Positions 16,502 to 24,180 of a DNA stretch of 38,520 nucleotides are shown piece by piece. The stretch comes from Thermovorax subterraneus (GTDB lineage: Bacteria; Bacillota; Thermosediminibacteria; Thermosediminibacterales; Thermosediminibacteraceae). The stretch covers positions 1-38,520 of the forward strand of contig JAKIHM010000021.1 of the NCBI GenBank assembly GCA_021608145.1. Direction: 5' to 3'. How positions within the stretch are numbered: the first letter of the stretch is position 1; each line of letters opens with the position of its first letter. The translations under genes and the position numbers were made by a program. The notes under the pieces are model-generated. The model was not told where the DNA came from and made no database searches. It saw only the letters and a list, made by a program, of their open reading frames with translations.

Positions 16502-17989
16502 TTAATTGCCAAGATTTTTCCTTTTTATAAAATCCTTTAAAAAGGGAGTTATAAAGGTAATAAGAGCCAGCGTCAGCAAAAACGCTGATATGGGGCGGGT
16601 GAAGAATATGCTATAATTTCCCCCTGACATGATAAGGGACCTTCTCAAATTGCTCTCGGCCATGGGGCCGAGGATGAGGGCAAGGATAATAGGTGATGCA
16701 GGAAAGTCCAGCTTCATGAAGATATACCCTATTACGCCGCTTGCCAGCATCACGCCTACGTCAAAGAAGCTGTTGTTCATGGCATAAGAACCTACGATAC
16801 AGAGGACGAAAATGAGCGGGGTCAGGATATTCTTTGGCACAGACAATACTTTTATAAAAAGCCTTATGCCTAGAAGCCCTGAAATCAACATCAAAACATT
16901 GCCGACCAAGAGCCCAGAAAAAATGGTATAGACGAGCTCGCCGTGCTCTTTGAAAAGCAGCGGCCCTGGCTGCAGCCCTTGTATCATCAGTGCTCCTAAC
17001 AATATGGCCGTTACCGCGTCTCCGGGTATACCGAGGGTGAGTAAAGGAATCATGGCGCCTCCTGTGACCCCGTTGTTGCCCGCTTCGGGAGCAGCGATGC
17101 CTTCAGGTATTCCGGTGCCGAATTTTTCAGGATGCTTTGACCACCTTTTAGCTTCGTTGTACGAGACAAAGGCCGCTATATCCGCACCTGCCCCAGGTAT
17201 AATCCCAATGAATGTACCCATAACCGCAGAGCGCACCGCTGTCCCCAAAATCCTCTTTATTTCACTTAAGGCCGATAGTACTCCTTCTACCTTTTGCTGA
17301 ATCTTAACCGCTTGTTCGCTCTCTTCTACGTTGTACAGGGCCTGGGCAAGGCCGAAAAGCCCTATCATTACAGGGATAAAAGAAAACCCGTTTAAAAGAT
17401 TTACGTTCCCGAAGGTGAATCTAGGATAAGATGTCATCGGGTCCATCCCTATGGTGGACACCAAAAGCCCAAACACCCCAACAATTATACCTTTTAACGG
17501 TGACTTCCCAGATATGCTGGAGATTATGCTAAGGCCAAATATCGCCAGTGCAAAATACTCGGGTGCGCTGAACTTTAATGCAATTTTTGCAAGAATGGGC
17601 GATATGGTAATAAGCATAAGGGTGCTCACAATTCCGCCAATAAAAGAAGCAGTAGTAGAAATACCGAGAGCTTTTCCAGCTTCTCCCCTTTTTGCCATTT
17701 CAAATCCATCCATGGCTGTAGCCGCTGCTGCCGGAGTCCCTGGCGTCCTGAGCAGTATTGCCGAAACAGAGCCGCCATAAATCGCACCTATATAAATGCC
17801 AAGGAGCAGCAGCATCCCGGCTTCAGGCTCCATGCCAAAAGTGACAGGAAGCAAAAGTGCGACTCCCATGGTTGCAGTAAGCCCAGGCAGGGAACCTATG
17901 GCAATTCCGCCCCAGACTCCGAGCAGCAAAAGCAAGAATATATCCGGCCTTAAAACTTTTGCAAGTCCATAAAAAAGATGAGATAACAT
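16502..17989 (-). CDS. tctA: Tripartite tricarboxylate-type transporter, large permease (TctA)
   Basis: A 495-residue membrane protein of the TctA family, the large 12-helix-class permease of TTT transporters, which take up organic or sugar acids using an ion gradient and a periplasmic/lipoprotein receptor. Family signatures are SLPGLTATMGVALLLPVTFG (about residues 33-52), GGSVSAILLRTPGTPAAAAT (about 73-92) and the internally repeated GIIPGAGADIAAFVSYNEAK (about 262-281). Length is standard. A strong ribosome site (GGAGGAATTTTAG) precedes the ATG. tctB ends 27 bases upstream. The substrate cannot be read from the sequence. Cotranscription with dgoK and an IclR regulator suggests an aldonate or keto-deoxy sugar acid rather than citrate, which is inference. 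Confidence 0.94.
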   Translation of the reverse strand: MLSHLFYGLAKVLRPDIFLLLLLGVWGGIAIGSLPGLTATMGVALLLPVTFGMEPEAGMLLLLGIYIGAIYGGSVSAILLRTPGTPAAAATAMDGFEMAKRGEAGKALGISTTASFIGGIVSTLMLITISPILAKIALKFSAPEYFALAIFGLSIISSISGKSPLKGIIVGVFGLLVSTIGMDPMTSYPRFTFGNVNLLNGFSFIPVMIGLFGLAQALYNVEESEQAVKIQQKVEGVLSALSEIKRILGTAVRSAVMGTFIGIIPGAGADIAAFVSYNEAKRWSKHPEKFGTGIPEGIAAPEAGNNGVTGGAMIPLLTLGIPGDAVTAILLGALMIQGLQPGPLLFKEHGELVYTIFSGLLVGNVLMLISGLLGIRLFIKVLSVPKNILTPLIFVLCIVGSYAMNNSFFDVGVMLASGVIGYIFMKLDFPASPIILALILGPMAESNLRRSLIMSGGNYSIFFTRPISAFLLTLALITFITPFLKDFIKRKNLGN

Positions 17990-18016
17990 CTAAAATTCCT
18001 CCTTAAGAAGCTCGCT

Positions 18017-18448
18017 CTAGATCCCGAATTCCGGCAAGGGGACGTTAAGAAGAAGTTGGAATACGGAATAAATCAAAAATGTAAACCCAACGGAAATGGC
18101 TACATCGTGTAGCAAATTCCTTTTTTCCAGATACCTTATTAGGATTATCAAGAACAAGGAGGTGGAAACCAAAAAGCCCAAGATGTCAAGGGAAAAGTAA
18201 TAAAGCAAGAGTAAAAGGACGGTAAAAAGGACTTTTTTCCATCCATGTTCAAAAAAGACGGCCTTTCTCCTTTTAAAAACAGCGCTCAACAATAGTGCGA
18301 CACTCAATACTAAGAGTATCACGGATAGCATCTTCGGAAAAAGCGCTGGCCCCGGGTCGTTTATATTTAGTTCCGGAAATCTGCCGGTGCTAAAAAACAC
18401 AAAAATTGAAATAAAAGCAAAGGCAGCCGATACAAGAACATCAGCCAT
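18017..18448 (-). CDS. tctB: Tripartite tricarboxylate-type transporter, small permease (TctB)
   Basis: A 143-residue protein with four hydrophobic helices (about residues 5-21, 36-58, 74-98 and 105-136). It matches the small TctB subunit of TTT transporters, including the early FSTGRFPELNINDPGPALFP loop (about 19-38) typical of the family. It pairs with TctA in the membrane. The ATG follows AAGGGGG. It lies between tctC and tctA; the gap to tctC contains a strong hairpin. Confidence 0.9.
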   Translation of the reverse strand: MADVLVSAAFAFISIFVFFSTGRFPELNINDPGPALFPKMLSVILLVLSVALLLSAVFKRRKAVFFEHGWKKVLFTVLLLLLYYFSLDILGFLVSTSLFLIILIRYLEKRNLLHDVAISVGFTFLIYSVFQLLLNVPLPEFGI

Positions 18449-18468
18449 TAAAATTCCCCCTTATTATT

Positions 18469-18496
18469 AAGGGGAGCTGGTTTTTTAGCTCCCCTT
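18469..18496 (-). other. Intercistronic hairpin between tctC and tctB
   Basis: AAGGGGAGCT (18469-18478) and AGCTCCCCTT (18487-18496) form a perfect 10-base-pair stem with an 8-base loop. It overlaps the tctC stop codon. There is no T-run on the minus-strand exit side, so it looks like an mRNA-stability or partial-termination element. It probably allows more receptor than permease to be made. Confidence 0.7.
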
Positions 18497-19475
18497 ACTT
18501 TTTGGCAAGCCCGAGCGAATTTATGAGTTTTGCGAAAAGCTCGTTGTCATTTTTCATCCTCTCGAGGAATTCCTTGCCGTCTTTTACTTCCAGCCCAAGC
18601 CCTGCATTCTTCATAAATTCTTTAAATGAGTCTTTTTCTGCTGCTTTCTTAAACCCGTCGTAAAGGATACTCACTATTTCATCCGGCGTATCTTTTGGCA
18701 CTGCAAGACCTCTCCACGTACCGACAACTACATCAATTCCAAGTTCTTTAAACGTGGGCACATCCGGGAACTGTTCCAGCCTCTTTTCAGAAGCCACAGC
18801 CAGAATTTTCAGTTGACCTGATTTTACGTGAGATGCCACTTCAGCAGGGCTCACGGTAACCGCATCTATGTGTCCTCCCAAAAGCGCTGTCACCGCAGGT
18901 GCCGCCCCATCAAAGGGGACATGGTTGAATTTCGCACCGGTCTTGTCTTCTATTGCAGCTGCAGCCAAATGCCAGATAGCACCAGCCCCGGAATTCCCCA
19001 CCTTCACTTTCCCGGGATTTGCTTTTGCGTAGTTTAAAAACTCTTCAGCCGTTTTCCACGGCGCATCTGCCTTTACCGTCAAAGCACTTGGGTCTGCATT
19101 TACTTGGATTATGGGTTTAAAATCGTTATATGTAAAAGGTGCAAGGCCCATGTTGGGCAGTGTTACAAGTTCCACAGTTACCATCGTCACCGTATGTCCG
19201 TCGGCCTTGGCCTTTGCGCCTTCGGCCATGCCTACCGCTCCGCCACCGCCGGTCTTATTTACGACCGCTATTGGCTTTGAAAAGGAATCTTTCGCGGCAT
19301 CAGCAAGAGCCCTTGCTACCGCATCCGTTCCGCCGCCCGCTGCGTAAGGGACGATGATCTCGATTGCTTTTTCGGGAAAATTGACCTTTGCCTCCTTGCC
19401 TCCCTGGCTCTGGCAACCTGCCAAGATGCTAAAGGTAAAAAGCAACAAGACAGCTAGAACTCCAAATTTTTTCAT
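18495..19475 (-). CDS. tctC: TTT transporter substrate-binding lipoprotein (TctC/Bug family)
   Basis: A 326-residue extracytoplasmic receptor. A lipoprotein signal peptide ends in the lipobox LAGC (cysteine at about residue 20), so it should be lipid-anchored outside the membrane. The mature part follows the Bug/TctC pattern: FPEKAIEIIVPYAAGGGTDA (about 34-53) forms the first ligand loop, and GAIWHLAAAAIEDKTGAKFN and HVPFDGAAPAVTALLGGHID follow. Bug proteins bind carboxylates through two water-bridged loops. The ATG has an AGGGGG ribosome site. It is first in the tctCBA set, downstream of dgoK. The ligand is unknown; context points to a sugar acid. Confidence 0.93.
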   Translation of the reverse strand: MKKFGVLAVLLLFTFSILAGCQSQGGKEAKVNFPEKAIEIIVPYAAGGGTDAVARALADAAKDSFSKPIAVVNKTGGGGAVGMAEGAKAKADGHTVTMVTVELVTLPNMGLAPFTYNDFKPIIQVNADPSALTVKADAPWKTAEEFLNYAKANPGKVKVGNSGAGAIWHLAAAAIEDKTGAKFNHVPFDGAAPAVTALLGGHIDAVTVSPAEVASHVKSGQLKILAVASEKRLEQFPDVPTFKELGIDVVVGTWRGLAVPKDTPDEIVSILYDGFKKAAEKDSFKEFMKNAGLGLEVKDGKEFLERMKNDNELFAKLINSLGLAKK

Positions 19476-19492
19476 TATGTATCCCCCTTTGT

Positions 19493-19527
19493 TTGATTAA
19501 TTTAAAATTTTTATTTTGCTTAATCAA
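19493..19527. repeat. 8-base inverted repeat between dgoK and tctC
   Basis: TTGATTAA (19493-19500) and TTAATCAA (19520-19527) are a perfect inverted repeat around a 19-base AT-rich spacer. It overlaps the dgoK stop and lies just upstream of the tctC ribosome site. It may be a regulator site or a weak hairpin. Confidence 0.35.
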
Positions 19528-20576
19528 TTATTGCCGACTTTATCCTCTAGCACCCCCCTTTGTCGACTTTGCATTTCTAAAAATCCTATTCCTATTTTTC
19601 TTGCTCCAAAAGGCACTGAATACTTAACTTCATCATCGTCTAGCTTTATTATCCCGCCCTTAAAATAAGGGTCTGTCGACAGTAATATATAGAAAGCTTC
19701 CCTCAATGGCCCCGGCCCACTTATCACGATCGTGTCTTCCGGATTTACCTTTAGGGCCATGCTATTCTTCATTGCCGAAATATCTTGCCCTATGACTACT
19801 CCCAGCAGGAAATTAGCCCTCTTATTCCCCTCGCTATGCTCCAACTGGTCTATAATTCTTGTCATAAAACAGCCCCTACTGAACCCAACTCTTTGAGATA
19901 TCCTGGCGCCCTTAAGAAGCTCTTCTTTTTCTATACTTGTCACCAATTCAGGGGGTATAGAATCTGCAAGAATCGTATTTCTCGATATTGTGCCGAAGAG
20001 TTCCCCCGTCATAGTCGTAACAGAAGAATCAATGCGCCCCAATTCATCGACTTTTACAATCTTTATGTGAGAGCCTGCTAGAACCAACACGGCAGGACCT
20101 TTCAAGCCAGTAATCTCCATTATACCGAAAGTCTCAGTTTCCTCTCCTCTCATCATGTCCAAAGCTTCTATAAGGTCATCCCCATTGGAATCAGCCTGGA
20201 ATGGCCTTCTATTTTTTACTCCCGGCACGAATAGGAAGGGTAGATCAAAAAGCTCCGGCAAAACCGAGCACCTGCTGGATCTTATTAAATCTTCTATTGT
20301 CGCAGGAGCAGTGATATGAGGAACTTCCATTATTCCCAGATTTGAAGTAATCATTCCAGATGCCACAATCAATCGTATATCTTTGTAGCCTATATTAGAT
20401 TTTGCTATTATTTTTTCTATTGCCTTTCGTATCTCTTCTAGAAGTCTATCCTTTTTCCCCGTAATAGCAGTGTCCCTGACACCTACTGAAATAAGCGATG
20501 AAGCTACAATTTTATCTTCTTTAAATAGGTGTATCCTCGTATTGGTAGTACCACCGTCGATAGTCATCAAATTCAT
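19524..20576 (-). CDS. dgoK: 2-dehydro-3-deoxygalactonokinase family sugar-acid kinase
   Basis: About 350 residues, matching the DgoK family of the ASKHA kinase superfamily. The ATP-binding phosphate-1 motif is IDGGTTNTR near residue 6. The family hallmark VLVLAGSHIKIVKV is near 170, followed by TTMTGELFGTI near 190. The expected reaction is ATP-dependent 6-phosphorylation of 2-keto-3-deoxy-galactonate. The product would be cleaved by a KDPGal/KDPG aldolase, and the only aldolase visible is eda at 23424. I place the start at the ATG 20576 because GGAAGG lies 9 bases before it; the ATG three codons earlier touches the ribosome site. It is cotranscribed with iclR upstream and tctCBA downstream. 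Because KdgK is encoded separately nearby, this kinase may serve a second stereoisomer. Confidence 0.85.
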   Translation of the reverse strand: MNLMTIDGGTTNTRIHLFKEDKIVASSLISVGVRDTAITGKKDRLLEEIRKAIEKIIAKSNIGYKDIRLIVASGMITSNLGIMEVPHITAPATIEDLIRSSRCSVLPELFDLPFLFVPGVKNRRPFQADSNGDDLIEALDMMRGEETETFGIMEITGLKGPAVLVLAGSHIKIVKVDELGRIDSSVTTMTGELFGTISRNTILADSIPPELVTSIEKEELLKGARISQRVGFSRGCFMTRIIDQLEHSEGNKRANFLLGVVIGQDISAMKNSMALKVNPEDTIVISGPGPLREAFYILLSTDPYFKGGIIKLDDDEVKYSVPFGARKIGIGFLEMQSRQRGVLEDKVGNN

Positions 20577-20620
20577 AACCGTCATCCTTCCAGAATTCGC
20601 ATGAAACCAATATGTTGATT

Positions 20621-20643
20621 ATTATGCAACAACGTTGTTATTA
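20621..20643. promoter_or_regulatory. Candidate IclR operator before dgoK (10-3-10 repeat)
   Basis: Arms ATTATGCAAC (20621-20630) and GTTGTTATTA (20634-20643) flank a 3-base centre, and the core AACAACGTTGTT is a perfect 12-base palindrome. Read on the minus strand, the right arm is GTTGCATAAT, close to the GTTTCATTAT arms found before iclR1 and eda. A further TGAAACC half-site lies at 20602-20608. Confidence 0.5.
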
Positions 20644-20656
20644 GAGGCTAAAAAAA

Positions 20657-21418
20657 TTAAATTGTCGCACCCAGGGAGGAACTTATCTTTTTAGCCGCTT
20701 TCACTACCTCCTCCGAGTAGTCTTCTATAGATTTTTTCCCCAGCGTAATAGCAACCGCTGCTACGCTTATGCTCCCTATAACTTCGTTATAGCAATTGAA
20801 TATAGGCGCCCCGACGCACCTAATCCCTTCTTCGTGTTCTTCAAGGTCCAGCGCATACCCTCTCCGGCGGATTTTTTCAATTTCTTTTCTAAGCAGCGAA
20901 GGCTCGGTGATCGTGTTGGCAGTGAATTTTTTTAACTTCACAGTCCCTAAAAATTCGTCTATTTCATGGTCCTTCAAAAAAGCCAAAATCGCCTTTCCAA
21001 GACCCGTGCAGTAAAGGGGCGCTCGTTTCCCTATCATCGAGTACATCTGTATGGTATTTTTCCCCGCCAATTTATCTATATAGACAACTTCATATCCATC
21101 GCGAAGCCCAAGATGCACGGTATGGCCGCTCTTTTTGTTCAAGTCCTCCAGGATATCTTTTGAAGCAGACCTTATATCCATTCTCTCGAGCAACATATTG
21201 CCCAACGAAAATACCTTCATTGTAAGGTGATACCTTTTTGTGAATTCATCCTGCCTTACGTAGCCCATATCTACAAGCGTTTCTACAAGCCTGAAGGCAG
21301 TGCTTCTGTTTACTCCCAGTTCCTTTGCAATTTCTACCGCTGAACATCCTTTTTCGCTGGCTGCAAGCTTTTCCATGATAAACAAGGCTCTTTTAACAGA
21401 TTGTATTCCATCCTGCAT
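20657..21418 (-). CDS. IclR-family transcriptional regulator 1
   Basis: A 253-residue regulator. The N-terminal winged helix is at about residues 5-65 (IQSVKRALFIMEKLAASEKG, and AVEIAKELGVNRSTAFRLVE as the recognition helix). The C-terminal IclR effector domain covers about 80-250 (GLGKAILAFL, and EEHEEGIRCVGAPIFN). IclR proteins of this group sense small carboxylates such as KDG (KdgR-like). I use the ATG at 21418 because AGGTGG lies 5 bases upstream, while the ATG nine codons earlier has no ribosome site. It is the first gene of the iclR-dgoK-tctCBA unit. A candidate operator overlaps its own leader (21437-21459), implying autoregulation. It is clearly related to regulator 2 at 24181 but not a close duplicate. 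Confidence 0.92.
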   Translation of the reverse strand: MQDGIQSVKRALFIMEKLAASEKGCSAVEIAKELGVNRSTAFRLVETLVDMGYVRQDEFTKRYHLTMKVFSLGNMLLERMDIRSASKDILEDLNKKSGHTVHLGLRDGYEVVYIDKLAGKNTIQMYSMIGKRAPLYCTGLGKAILAFLKDHEIDEFLGTVKLKKFTANTITEPSLLRKEIEKIRRRGYALDLEEHEEGIRCVGAPIFNCYNEVIGSISVAAVAITLGKKSIEDYSEEVVKAAKKISSSLGATI

Positions 21419-21436
21419 CGCGACCACCTGTTGCGT

Positions 21437-21459
21437 ATAATTCAACCTCGTTTCATTAT
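21437..21459. promoter_or_regulatory. Candidate IclR operator before iclR1 (10-3-10 repeat)
   Basis: Arms ATAATTCAAC (21437-21446) and GTTTCATTAT (21450-21459) flank CTC. The right arm is identical to the right arm of the site before eda (24108-24117). The site ends 19 bases upstream of the iclR1 start. The motif resembles the enterobacterial KdgR box, whose arms are AATGAAAC and GTTTCATT. Confidence 0.55.
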
Positions 21460-21513
21460 TTTGTGGTTATATATTTCTCCATAGATTTAAAAAATCCTTC
21501 TCGTTATAAAAAG

Positions 21514-21552
21514 TTTAAAAAAATTTTTAGCAGGACCCATCAGGTCCTGCCT
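21514..21552 (-). terminator. Rho-independent terminator after the FAH-family gene
   Basis: On the minus strand, GCAGGACC (complement of 21543-21550) pairs with GGTCCTGC (complement of 21530-21537) around a 5-base loop. The run TAAAAATTTTTTT follows. It lies 4 bases past the FAH stop codon and closes the long sugar-acid transcript. Confidence 0.9.
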
Positions 21553-21556
21553 TCGT

Positions 21557-22312
21557 CTAATACGCGTAGTTCCTGAGCCTGCCTATATTTTCAATTTCGA
21601 CCTCTACGACATCGCCAGGTTTTAAAACTCCCTTGCCTGGCGGAGTGCCTGTGCTTATCACGTCTCCAGGATTGAGCGTCATTATCTTAGAAATGTAGGA
21701 AATTAGCTGGGGCACATTGAATATCATGTCTGAAGTATTGCTGTTCTGCACTAGGTTCCCGTTATGATACATCCTTATGCCTAGATTTTTGCCGTCAATT
21801 CCTGCAGTAATGCACGGCCCTATGGGCATGAAGGTATCGAAGCACTTGGCCTTGGTCCAGGGCTTCCCTTTTTCCATAAAGTCCTTAGCCGTTATATCAT
21901 TTCCGCAGGTATATCCCAGGATGTATTCTGTCGCCTCTTCGTGCGATATGTCTTTGGCCTTCTTTTTTATCACCACGGCCAGCTCGGCCTCAAAGTTCAC
22001 CTCGTTTGCCCCTTCGGGTATTACAATTTTACCTTCCGGCCCAATTACCGATGTGGAAGGCTTTAAAAATATTACCGGCTCCTCGGGCAGCGACTCCCCT
22101 TTTTTCATAACCACTTCTCTGTAGTTTGTGCCAACGCATACGATTTTTGTGGGCTCGCACGGCGAAAGCAGTTTGACTTCTTTTAATAAATATTTATTCT
22201 TTCCTTTTGCCCAGTTTTCGAAAATACTGCCTTCAATTTCTGTTACAACATCGCCCTCCAAGACCCCGTAAACGGGCCCTTCGCCGGCATCAAATCTCAC
22301 GAATTTTATCAT
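21557..22312 (-). CDS. Fumarylacetoacetate-hydrolase (FAH) family protein, sugar-acid locus
   Basis: A 251-residue FAH-fold protein. The metal ligands are present: E108 and E110 in NFEAELAVVI, and D139 in CGNDITAKDF. The lid segment normally written NYRDHAEE is here NYREVVMK (63-70), so the His/Glu catalytic pair of FAHD1-type hydrolases is replaced by V67 and K70. This argues against a simple C-C hydrolase. FAH-fold relatives include keto-deoxy-arabinonate dehydratase and diketo-deoxy-rhamnonate hydrolase, so a sugar-acid step is plausible. It is the last gene of the locus, 12 bases after kdgK, with ribosome site GAGGAGG. The exact reaction is unknown. Confidence 0.85.
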   Translation of the reverse strand: MIKFVRFDAGEGPVYGVLEGDVVTEIEGSIFENWAKGKNKYLLKEVKLLSPCEPTKIVCVGTNYREVVMKKGESLPEEPVIFLKPSTSVIGPEGKIVIPEGANEVNFEAELAVVIKKKAKDISHEEATEYILGYTCGNDITAKDFMEKGKPWTKAKCFDTFMPIGPCITAGIDGKNLGIRMYHNGNLVQNSNTSDMIFNVPQLISYISKIMTLNPGDVISTGTPPGKGVLKPGDVVEVEIENIGRLRNYAY

Positions 22313-22324
22313 ATTTATTCCTCC

Positions 22325-23350
22325 TCACCTTTGCACCCTGCCAGAGGCATCCCCTTTCATGAGATTTATTACCTCGCTCAAAGTTACGTGGTTAAAGTCT
22401 CCCACAATGCTGTGCTTCAGGCACGAAGCGGCTGCTGCAAATTCAACGGCATCTTTTGATGAATAACCGTTCAAAAGGGCGTATATTAGACCTCCGGCGA
22501 AGGCATCTCCACCACCTACGCGGTCCACAATATGGATTTCATACCTTCTCGAACGGCAAAATTCCTTGCCGTCGTAGTAAAGTCCCGACCACCCGTTGAC
22601 CGATGCCGAAAAGCTCTCTCTTAAGGTAATGGCAACTCCTTTAAGCGAAAAAGTATCGTACAGTTTTTTCGCAACCTCTTTATATCCTTCTTCGCTGAGG
22701 ACGCCTTTTGTTATATCCGTAGATTCTGCCTTTATCCCGAATACCTTTTCAGCGTCTTCCTCGTTTCCTATTGCGATATCCACGTATTCCATGAGTTTTG
22801 TCATCACTTCCCTTGCTTTTTCAGCGGTCCAAAGCTTCTTCCTGTAGTTCAAGTCGCAGCTCACGGTTACTCCCAATCTCTTTGCAGTCTTCACAGCATC
22901 AAGGCAGGCTTGGGCTAAATTGTCGCCGAGAGCAGGCGTTATCCCCGTAAAATGGAACCACTTCGCGCCGTCTAGGATCTTCTCCCAGTCGAACTCTTCG
23001 GGCTTTGCCTGGGAGATTGACGAATAGCTCCTGTCATAGACTACTAAGGAGGCACGCTGGGAAGCACCTATTTCGTTGAAGTATATGCCTAATCTCTCCC
23101 CACCTTTAAGGACATAATCCGTCCTCACTCCATAGCGCCTGAGGTGATTTATCGCCGCCTGTCCTACCGGGTTGTCGGGGACTTTTGTTACAAAATAGGC
23201 TTCTTCACCGTAATTTGCGAGCGAAACCGCTACATTTGCCTCACCGCCGCCGTAAGTGACGTCGAAGGATTCCGCCTGTACTATCCTAAGATAATTGGGC
23301 GGCGTGAGTCTCATCATAATCTCCCCAAAAGTCACGACTTTATTCGGCAT
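22325..23350 (-). CDS. kdgK: 2-keto-3-deoxygluconate kinase (PfkB family)
   Basis: A 341-residue ribokinase-family enzyme. The N-terminal substrate region is GEIMMRLTPPNYLRIVQAES (about residues 9-28), followed by TYGGGEANVAVSLANYG (32-48). The C-terminal PfkB signature GGGDAFAGG (279-287) contains catalytic D282. The TPPNYLR...Q variant is typical of KDG kinases. It converts 2-keto-3-deoxygluconate plus ATP to KDPG, the substrate of the aldolase encoded immediately upstream at 23424. Start ATG has ribosome site AGAGGGGG. Gaps are 73 bases to eda and 12 to the FAH gene. PfkB kinases may accept KDGal too, so strict specificity is not certain. Confidence 0.93.
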   Translation of the reverse strand: MPNKVVTFGEIMMRLTPPNYLRIVQAESFDVTYGGGEANVAVSLANYGEEAYFVTKVPDNPVGQAAINHLRRYGVRTDYVLKGGERLGIYFNEIGASQRASLVVYDRSYSSISQAKPEEFDWEKILDGAKWFHFTGITPALGDNLAQACLDAVKTAKRLGVTVSCDLNYRKKLWTAEKAREVMTKLMEYVDIAIGNEEDAEKVFGIKAESTDITKGVLSEEGYKEVAKKLYDTFSLKGVAITLRESFSASVNGWSGLYYDGKEFCRSRRYEIHIVDRVGGGDAFAGGLIYALLNGYSSKDAVEFAAAASCLKHSIVGDFNHVTLSEVINLMKGDASGRVQR

Positions 23351-23423
23351 AAATATTCCCCCTCTTTATAAATTAACTTTTATACACTGCAGAATTTCAT
23401 TATATTTATCTTTATATTTTTAT

Positions 23424-24071
23424 TCATTCCTTATTTCTTGCCTGCCTCACAGCTTCTACAAACTTCCTTGCCGTCTCTTCCACCAGGGCATAGTCGCCGG
23501 TCTTTGCCCCTTTTGTGAGCTCTCCCCCAACGCCCACCGCAGGACACCCAGCCTTTATCCATTCGGCTACGTTGTCAAGGCTTACTCCTCCTGTAGGTAC
23601 TAGCATTGCCTGTGGGAGCGGCGCTTTTATCGCCTTTACAAAAGACGGCCCAAGGGAACTTCCCGGGAACAATTTGACAAAGTCCGCGCCGGATTCCATA
23701 ACTTTTATTATCTCCGTCACGGACATAGCTCCTGGCATAGTCACCTTGCGGTATCTGTTGCAAAGTCTTACCATATCCGGGTCAAAGCCCGGGCTCACGA
23801 AAAACTCCGCCCCTGCCAGCATGGCTGCCCTCGCCGTTTCAGCATCGAGCACCGTGCCTGCCCCGATTACTATCTCCCCTCCGGGGTAAGCTTTTGAAAG
23901 TTCTTTAATTACGTCTATTGCCCCTGGCACGGTCATGGTTATTTCGATAGCGTCGATTCCTCCCGCTTTCACGGCCTCGGCAATTTTCAGAGCCTGCTCC
24001 GGGGTTTCGGCCCTTACCACCGCCACCACACCGCAGTTTATTATCCTCTGTACTATTTCGAACCTGTCCAC
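23424..24071 (-). CDS. eda: KDPG aldolase (2-dehydro-3-deoxyphosphogluconate aldolase)
   Basis: A 215-residue class I aldolase of the KDPG/KHG family, at standard length. Key residues are visible: E43 in AIEITMTVPG, and the Schiff-base lysine K133 in ADFVKLFPGS. The phosphate-binding end is TGGVSLDN with the following GVGGEL. It splits KDPG into pyruvate and glyceraldehyde-3-phosphate, the last step of the hexuronate route. The start is GTG with an AAGGAGGG ribosome site 8 bases away. The 109-base gap upstream separates it from iclR2 and holds a candidate operator plus two TATAAT -10 boxes, so eda-kdgK-FAH probably has its own promoter. Confidence 0.95.
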   Translation of the reverse strand: MDRFEIVQRIINCGVVAVVRAETPEQALKIAEAVKAGGIDAIEITMTVPGAIDVIKELSKAYPGGEIVIGAGTVLDAETARAAMLAGAEFFVSPGFDPDMVRLCNRYRKVTMPGAMSVTEIIKVMESGADFVKLFPGSSLGPSFVKAIKAPLPQAMLVPTGGVSLDNVAEWIKAGCPAVGVGGELTKGAKTGDYALVEETARKFVEAVRQARNKE

Positions 24072-24094
24072 GAAAAAGCCCTCCTTTGTTTCGT

Positions 24095-24117
24095 ATTATA
24101 AAACATTGTTTCATTAT
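24095..24117. promoter_or_regulatory. Candidate IclR operator overlapping the eda promoter (10-3-10 repeat)
   Basis: Arms ATTATAAAAC (24095-24104) and GTTTCATTAT (24108-24117) flank ATT. On the minus strand the site overlaps a TATAAT -10 candidate, with a second TATAAT just upstream, as expected for repression. It is the closest of the three sites to the enterobacterial KdgR box. Confidence 0.6.
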
Positions 24118-24180
24118 ATTGCATAAAAAATATATTCTACCTCCAAGCCGAAAATCCTTCTTTAAATTTAAAAATTTTTC

